Below are positions 60,401 through 64,000 of a stretch of 64,000 nt of DNA, piece after piece. Below the pieces are notes generated by a model. The model had not been told where the DNA came from. It made no database searches and worked only from the letters and a program-made list of their open reading frames with translations. Each line of letters begins with the position of its first letter. Within the stretch, counting starts at the first letter, position 1. This stretch comes from Escarpia spicata (taxonomy: Eukaryota; Annelida; Polychaeta; Sabellida; Siboglinidae): positions 48,351,748 through 48,415,747 of the forward strand of contig OZ023205.1 in the NCBI GenBank assembly GCA_963995525.1, read 5' to 3'. A program made the translations under genes and the position numbers.

Positions 60401-60673
60401 GACGACGTCACGATGTAATCATTTTTCTCGAGCAGGCGCATATCCAAACAAATTACCTTCTGCTTCGGAATGAATTTGTGATTCGGATATCGCAGCAGAT
60501 AGTCTCCCCGTGCCCGGCGATAAGTTATCCGACTGGTTGACAAACGACTCATCACGAGATATATTTCCGCTGGCAGGGCCTTTCGTTGGGGTTGCCTTCC
60601 CACTGGTGATGACCTGGTTGCTCGGGGTGCGTGGTTCCGATTCCTCTTTCTCGTCCCCGGTGTCACTAGTCAT
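48470..60673 (-). CDS. Death-domain-like protein, 5 exons
   Basis: Exons in coding order: 60673-60457, 59608-59465, 58420-58213, 50637-50497, 48518-48470. All junctions are GT-AG with matching phases (1, 1, 2, 2), giving 252 residues. The first 70 residues are polar and Ser/Thr-rich (MTSDTGDEKEESEPRTPSNQ). Then follow PPPPPVKKEPNVIVDASLNL and LLAVHIVQKRFLLAMYLNV, and after a Gln/Arg-rich linker EVAFRLLKHWRSLKGN and KVMELVRALKMIDRTDLGDI. The last two match helices 4-6 of Death domains (LLxxW, then LxxALxxIxRxDL). The earlier hydrophobic part could be helices 1-2, with an unusually long linker between. The protein ends in a lysine-rich tail (PAKAKKVKSATKK). Death domains bind each other in apoptosis or immune signalling complexes. 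The family match is by pattern only, and I do not recognise a specific orthologue. Introns 3 and 4 are full of transposon remnants. Confidence 0.72.
48518..48700. repeat. 42-bp array carrying repeated 3' splice sites
   Basis: About four units lie directly before the last exon of the Death-domain gene. On the minus strand each reads ACTTACGAGACCACCCC, TAACTTGTCGTTGTTC, TTTTGCAGA, that is, a pyrimidine tract and an AG acceptor. The real acceptor (48519-48520) is the last of the series. The unit is 14 codons long and stop-free in the reading frame of the last exon. Use of any upstream acceptor would therefore add cassettes such as TYETTPNLSLFFCR without breaking the frame. Confidence 0.88.
48935..49150 (-). 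pseudogene. LINE ORF2 C-terminal fragment (minus strand)
   Basis: The minus strand encodes KWYGHITKINRPCK, then after a frameshift LAKTLLPGGRKRGRQRRRWE and GNIQEWTGL, the usual end of an APE-type LINE ORF2. It is a 5'-truncated fragment in intron 4 of the Death-domain gene. Confidence 0.75.
49200..49660 (+). pseudogene. LINE ORF2 C-terminal fragment (plus strand)
   Basis: The plus strand, across frameshifts, encodes LYGSETWQRTVQQSKKLDAF, RTYR.TPCIRPH, HPASQVYKSQPPNAGWKRP, RHRRRWIDCIKQDVDGL and VNDVTSKLVNRRERAK. This is the thumb and tail of a different LINE lineage, pointing away from its neighbour at 48935-49150. Stops and shifts show it is dead. Confidence 0.78.
50122..50478. mobile_element. 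Foldback element with arms of about 150 bp
   Basis: The left arm (about 50122-50275) and right arm (about 50325-50478) are inverted copies. Each, read inward from its own end, encodes a phrase ending TPTDTDC...VTS followed by a stop. ATCCAGACCAGACTCACCCC in the left arm corresponds to ACCAGACCAGATTCACCCC in the inverted right arm. The right end lies about 19 bases from the exon 4 donor of the Death-domain gene. No transposase is present; it is probably a MITE. Confidence 0.75.
50798..50885. repeat. GT-rich simple repeat
   Basis: Imperfect GTGTGTTGTGTG and GCGCGCGTGTGTGCGTGC units, in intron 3 of the Death-domain gene, about 160 bp before exon 4. Confidence 0.9.
51390..53165 (-). pseudogene. 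LINE reverse-transcriptase region, mutated (3' half of a split LINE)
   Basis: On the minus strand: KLPETFIVNGPKKTTLKQ (about 53080), KLKTKSTEGFDGLSTKLLQA, PAKVIPVFKSGNNKLFNNYR, then [34 protein letters not shown] and LLSFADETTVYQSG. The catalytic FADD box has become FADE, so this RT is inactive. Frameshifts lie near 52430 and 52600, among other places. The C-terminal tail (MFDYHHNTLPKYFKHYIPKQ) is at 51450-51640. Its endonuclease half lies at 55976-56880, and other sequence has been inserted between. Confidence 0.88.
53170..53420 (-). mobile_element. Possible 3' LTR of the Gypsy fragment
   Basis: It lies between the end of the Gypsy-like frame (stop at 53423) and the resumption of LINE sequence at 53165. 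On the minus strand it contains an AATAAA near 53202, as LTRs often do. A matching 5' LTR was not identified, so this is a guess from position. Confidence 0.3.
53423..53644 (-). pseudogene. C-terminal tail of a Gypsy-type Pol polyprotein
   Basis: A 73-residue frame, polar and Arg-rich, ending SKRARKPESRYIQEM, as in the tail after integrase in many Gypsy elements. It follows the protease fragment directly, so reverse transcriptase, RNase H and the integrase core are missing: the element has a large internal deletion. Confidence 0.55.
53661..54297 (-). pseudogene. Gypsy-type Gag zinc knuckle and protease fragment
   Basis: Within a longer frame (open to 54440), the part below about 54297 encodes a zinc-knuckle-like CGLVHAPRRCPAYNKTFIEC with a degenerate remainder, then the retropepsin-like active site CTLDTGAQANVLS, a flap region and ILGVDTCERLGL. 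It breaks off at YKDVFLGLSC, where the reverse transcriptase would begin. These are LTR-retrotransposon (Gypsy superfamily) features. Sequence above 54297 in this frame is antisense to another gene fragment and is not Gag. Confidence 0.78.
54297..54795 (+). pseudogene. Cysteine-rich CXC-type gene fragment with two in-frame TAG stops
   Basis: The plus strand encodes LLQECEAAVCALYGQLQEYD, RLRHTMFGSRTTDPSKLPPF and DQHIKRANYQAVI, then TAG (54494), RHCLTARPPVPSPHGNGW, a second TAG (about 54574), and PPAPQAVLECVSCKCK, SCKLNGLTCTGVCRC, ending SEDDSDME and a normal stop at 54793. The cysteine block resembles CXC/tesmin-like metal-binding repeats, and the whole resembles a multi-copy invertebrate family that I know only by pattern. 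The 5' part is missing and joins the Gypsy fragment in the opposite direction. Confidence 0.65.
54796..55970. other. AT-rich insert, nothing recognised
   Basis: No gene or clear repeat could be assigned. It is part of the sequence that separates the two halves of the split LINE. Confidence 0.5.
55976..56880 (-). pseudogene. LINE endonuclease region (5' half of a split LINE)
   Basis: On the minus strand: NCRSLKAHWDSVQEVLFSLS (about 56720), GLKLDLIGLT, then ITAYLMGDYNINLL, KPTRITSYSATRIDHLYSNN and LADHLGIFHIIYG (55980-56348). These are the order and motifs of an APE-type endonuclease. SDH has become ADH and several frames are broken. It is probably the front half of the RT fragment at 51390-53165, since both run in the same direction and abut a common insert. 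Confidence 0.82.
57840..58120. repeat. GC-rich dispersed element with a poly(C) run
   Basis: The right end, inverted, reads GCCAATGGCGGATCCAGAGA followed by a run of G, a form common in invertebrate dispersed repeats. It contains duplicated phrases GAAGCTCCGGCGGAA and GAAGCTCCGGCTCAA about 90 bp apart. It ends about 95 bp from exon 3 of the Death-domain gene. Confidence 0.4.
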
Positions 60674-60733
60674 GGCTGGCTGTCGGGTTCAACGCCGCCA
60701 GGTCTTCCCCGCTCCCCAACACAGAACGCTTGT

Positions 60734-60763
60734 TGACGTCATCCGTTAGGTCATATGACGTCA
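60734..60763. promoter_or_regulatory. Two perfect CRE (CREB/ATF) sites upstream of the Death-domain gene
   Basis: TGACGTCA occurs at 60734-60741 and 60756-60763, 61 to 90 bases upstream of the start codon at 60673. The palindromes are 22 bp apart, about two helical turns. This position fits a proximal promoter responsive to CREB/ATF factors. No TATA box is evident. Confidence 0.7.
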
Positions 60764-60779
60764 AGTGACGCTGCGGTAT

Positions 60780-61134
60780 CAGACGCCAACAACGAAGAAT
60801 TTGTAGCATTTCTGCTATTTATATACTTTCAGAATTCTTCTTTCCTGATCATTTTGTTAAAGTATAAAGGTCAGGCCAGTTCACTACTTGTCGTTGCGTA
60901 ATTATTTGTAGATGACCTCAGGTGTGCCCAGTGAAGCGTAGTTATAATTAGCCTTTAATTAACTCGCGTCGTCGTGGACGATTACATTATTATAGGGGTG
61001 TTGCCATGGTGCATATAGGTAGGGCTCCTTGTCGAGTTCTTATTGCTTTAATTGGTTCAATCCGGTCATGTGTTATGCTGTTAGGACTGGACATATACAC
61101 CTTTGACAGGTAACAAACAGTAAATTTTGCAGAG
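60780..61134. other. Upstream region, no gene recognised
   Basis: AT-rich sequence between the CRE sites and the GC-rich block. I see no coding sequence here. Confidence 0.5.
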
Positions 61135-61580
61135 ATCAAGGCACGTATAGATTAATTATCTGAGAGTGGACGGCCAGTGCGGCAGCTCCACATAGCGGGT
61201 CGGGCAAGGCAGCGCGGACATGGCGGGCGCGTGGCGACAATTCGAGGCAGGCGAAACGTGACGAGGACGGGCGTCGCCAGCTGACTGTCGAGACGAGATG
61301 CGACATCGTGAAGCGGGGCAGTCGATCAGCAAGCGTGACTGCCGTGAGTCGGATAAACGTGACCGGGTGAATGCGTGACGGCAATCAGAGCGGCGGACAG
61401 CAGGAAGAACGCTTCCGGCAAACGGTCGGCCGAGCCGGATCAAAAAGAGCAAGCGAGTCAACGGGACGGCGTGCAGGCAACAAGACGGACACTTCAGGCA
61501 AACGGTCATCGTGTCCTGGTGTAACTTCATGGCGAGCTATCCAAGTCGGGATAGCAGAGCGTGAGCAGTAAACTTTCGTT
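61135..61580. other. GC- and CpG-rich block
   Basis: A sharply bounded block, GC- and CpG-rich in contrast to the AT-rich flanks. It contains many CGTGAC, GGCAAACGG and CGGGCG phrases, including CAAACGGTC twice. Open frames on both strands are by-products of its composition. It could be a regulatory island or the 5' leader of a transposon; neither can be shown. Confidence 0.55.
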
Positions 61581-61899
61581 CGACTATGCAGAGAGATCGT
61601 TTATAGGGTAGTAACAATTTCAAGGCTATATATTGCTGTTAGTAACCGGTTAGACTATTGTAACCTGTCTATGAATTGTATGTGATTAAGAGATTATGTT
61701 ACTGTATTCTGGGAATGGTATAGATTCCGTTCTATGTATGTAATTGAAGGGCTAGTTTCTCTTATACAAGAGATTGTGTAGATTATACAATGTTATTTAA
61801 CCGAGTCGGACCTGAACCTACAACGGGTTAGTAGTATGTTGCGTTGACATCAAGTTATGCTTCATAGGATCGTGCAAGGTGCAAATGACGTCACTTCCG

Positions 61900-62880
61900 T
61901 TGCACAAAGGTCACGCGTCAAGGGCAATGTCAAAGGTCAAGGTCAAGTGGCGACCCTTGGTGAATATGTAGTAAACTATGTAACTATCTCAATAAGCGCC
62001 CCATTGAGGGAAAACAGTAACAGTACTGCTTAAATCCGTGTCTCTTATTTTCAAATATAAATTGGTCATTGCGCATGCGTAATGGTGTCTTTTGTTAGGT
62101 GGTGGAAAAATGTTTCTGGAATAACGCCCCCTACCATATAGGTCAAGGTAAAATAGCGCCCCGAGAATATGTCATTAATTAACAACTATCTTTCTCCTTA
62201 AAATGTCCATTCATTATCAAATTTCAAAATGGCGTTACACGTAGGTCAAACTTCTGGGTCAAACGTCTAGGTTAAAGTTCAAGGTCCAAGGTAGAAATAA
62301 TACAAAAAATGTCGAAGTGAACTGATTCTTGGACAATATGAAACAGGTAGAAGTGAACTCATTCTTGAACAACGTGAAGTGATGTACGACCTTTACCACG
62401 AGAGTAGTAATAGGCGTGGTGTAGTGTGGGCAGTTGTCGCGTCGCGGAGGAAGAGGAAAAGTACCCGGATGTAGGTCAAGGTCAATGTCCCGGATGTAGG
62501 TCAAGGTCAAAGTCACCTATGTATGTCACGTGGCGCCACCTGGTGGATATGTCGTGAACTAAAACAGCGCCCCTGGCGGAATTTCTCCGGACTAAATTAG
62601 GTTGCCCAGTATCGCCACCTGTCGGATTTTTCATGAACTAACTGTACAAGTGGTGCCACTAAATGTTCGAGTATTACCCAAATTCGAGCGTCTTGGTTTA
62701 ACTGTTAGCGCCACCTGGCGGATTTTTTGTGAACTAAATTCACCTAGCGTATAGGTCATGAACTATAATTGGTGCCATCTGACGGATAAATTGTGAACTA
62801 AATGTAGAAGTACTGCCCAAATCCGTGTCTATTGCACGCTTGCGTGCAATGGAGCCTCATGACGGATAGATCATGAACCA
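61900..62880. promoter_or_regulatory. Degenerate repeats with CTCF-like and nuclear-receptor-like motifs
   Basis: About seven scattered copies of a phrase of the form GCGCCACCTGGTGGAT... followed by GTGAACTAA. One copy (62533-62546) fits the 14-base CTCF core SYGCCMYCTRSTGG fully and another (62708-62721) at 13 of 14. AGGTCAAGGTCA, a pair of overlapping nuclear-receptor half-sites, occurs near 61934, 62473 and 62498. The cluster ends about 170 bp before the TATA box of the zinc-finger gene. Motif matches are seen; function is inferred. Confidence 0.5.
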
Positions 62881-63050
62881 CAAACATCATCCCCTAGTGG
62901 ACAAGTGAGCGAACAATAGTCTTTACATAGCCGAAACGGTTCTTTTCAGAACCAATCACATTCTCACAAAAGAGTATTAGCTATTCTCATAGGTTAGAAA
63001 TTTCGTGCTCGTTCGGCACGCCCACGTGACTTTTCGGCACATTTACAAAC

Positions 63051-63120
63051 TATATAAGCGCGATATTTTGCCAGTCGGACCGTCATTCGTCACGACGACA
63101 GCACGGCTAACATCAGCATC
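63051..63120 (+). promoter_or_regulatory. TATA core promoter and short 5' UTR of the zinc-finger gene
   Basis: TATATAAG at 63051-63058 is followed 34 bases later by an initiator-like TCATTC (A at 63085) and then by the ATG at 63121. Spacing is typical of a TATA-type RNA polymerase II promoter with a leader of about 36 bases. Confidence 0.75.
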
Positions 63121-63714
63121 ATGTTGAAGATACCCTACTACCGACCTCGCAATGCGGCAGACTCGAGCGATGAGGACGAGCCAACGAGCCGACCCATCAT
63201 GCCGGTGACCAACCGTCCTTCTCCGCCATCGGAACCAGAGGTCGTGGACGTAGCGGACGTACCAACTCTAGAATCAACGGTAAGCGCCGAACATGCTATC
63301 AAGGTCAGAGATCTCCTTATGGACAAAGTACGCAAGTATACTCCCTTCTACATCGGGTGCAGATACTGCAAGAAACGTATGCTTGTCGACGACAGGGGAC
63401 ATTTACAATGCGAACGACACGGTTACGTAGCCTCTGACATGTATATCATGGTTCGAACGGATGCTGCCCCCGAGAAGGACTTACCGACCCCGAGACAACT
63501 ACCACCATCGCGGAGTCCCTTCACCTGCCCGGACTGTGGGACATCGTTCACACGGAAAGATAGCTGGAAGAGACACTTCACTTGCAGATGTTGTCCCCGT
63601 GTGAAGAAGAGGGCGGCCGAGGATGCCGAGTTGGACGCACTCGTGGTGAGTCATAGATCAAACCAATTTCTTCTCTGCCACTTACACCGTCAACCGACCC
63701 AATCATCAACCTGA
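63121..63714 (+). CDS. Small zinc-binding protein of unknown family
   Basis: The open frame gives 197 residues, though a donor-like GTGAGT at 63647 (after LDALV) suggests that the coding exon ends there and that the last 22 residues are intron. Residues 10-55 are acidic and Pro-rich (DSSDEDEPTSRPIMP). A first zinc-binding unit has CRYCKKRMLVDDRGHLQCER, with C-x2-C and a later C-x2-H. A second has CPDCGTSFTRKDSWKRHF followed by CRCC, a C2H2-like finger with a modified end. The tail is basic (RVKKRAAEDAE). A DNA- or RNA-binding role is plausible. I do not recognise an orthologue. It could belong to a mobile element. Confidence 0.6.
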   Translation: MLKIPYYRPRNAADSSDEDEPTSRPIMPVTNRPSPPSEPEVVDVADVPTLESTVSAEHAIKVRDLLMDKVRKYTPFYIGCRYCKKRMLVDDRGHLQCERHGYVASDMYIMVRTDAAPEKDLPTPRQLPPSRSPFTCPDCGTSFTRKDSWKRHFTCRCCPRVKKRAAEDAELDALVVSHRSNQFLLCHLHRQPTQSST

Positions 63715-63737
63715 CATCGTCACCTCCGACGAAGTGT

Positions 63738-63882
63738 CAGAAGCTTTTGCCTCGTTATACTTGCTCTATGTGTGGCAGTACCTTCAAGTATAAAGGGAAT
63801 TAGCCCGCTCATGTGAAGCAGGGCTGCTGCCAAAGGAAGCAAGATAAACAGCGGCGACGTAAACAACAACTCGAAGAATAAC
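63738..63882 (+). pseudogene. Second copy of the zinc-finger unit, with a TAG stop
   Basis: The plus strand encodes CQKLLPRYTCSMCGSTFKYK, GN, TAG (63799), PAHVKQGCCQRKQDK and a basic Lys/Arg/Glu tail. It parallels the preceding finger position by position (CxxCGxxF, then K-x-x-W/stop, xxH, then CC and a basic tail). It is either a degenerate duplicate or a downstream exon; another GTAAGC donor-like site follows at 63909. Confidence 0.55.
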
Positions 63883-64000
63883 TTGAAGAACAACTTGAAG
63901 AGATAACAGTAAGCTCCAATTTCTCATAGTATTGAAATGCTATTCATGTCATTTTCAAAAGCACATAATATTATATTTTTTCTTATACATACCAGTTGAC

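Overview
The window looks like nuclear DNA of an invertebrate animal, most likely a lophotrochozoan such as a mollusc. It is AT-rich. Its genes are split into short exons with GT-AG introns. It is crowded with APE-type (Jockey/CR1-like) LINE remnants, a Gypsy fragment, foldback and TIR elements, long (CA)n tracts and many minisatellites. No species can be named from the sequence alone. No bacterial-style operon, CRISPR array, tRNA or rRNA gene was seen.

Three host genes account for most of the coding sequence. Two are paralogous C-terminal-motor (kinesin-14-like) kinesins in inverted, head-to-head orientation: copy A on the minus strand (22730 down to 2569) and copy B on the plus strand (30054 to 44613). 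Each has 18 recognisable exons with matching order, sizes and phases, about 786 and 773 residues. The layout is an N-terminal tryptophan-rich region, a short UBA-like segment, a coiled coil, the LRGNIRVF neck and then the motor with P-loop GQTSSGKT, switch I SSRSH and switch II DLAGSE. The third gene (60673 down to 48470, minus) is a five-exon gene for a predicted 252-residue protein whose second half resembles a Death domain. It starts beside two perfect CRE sites. At the right edge a TATA promoter (63051) precedes a small zinc-finger gene (63121 to 63714) that runs towards the window end.

The space between and inside these genes is mostly repeats. Copy A's third intron grew to 7.7 kb by gaining a roughly 1.75 kb palindromic 31-bp minisatellite and a near-intact LINE; the same intron in copy B is about 250 bp. 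Copy B carries a hAT-like element with a perfect 8-bp target duplication, a pogo-like TIR element, several minisatellites and a stray fragment of one of its own motor exons. The Death-domain gene's third intron holds a LINE split by a Gypsy fragment and a piece of a cysteine-rich CXC-type gene.

The most unusual pattern is that three different introns carry tandem arrays lying directly on the 3' splice site, with units that include the acceptor or the first bases of the exon: 55-bp units before exon 11 of kinesin B, degenerate units of about 58 bp before exon 16 of both kinesins, and 42-bp units before the last exon of the Death-domain gene. In the last case the unit is a multiple of three and free of stops, so each upstream acceptor would add an in-frame 14-residue cassette.
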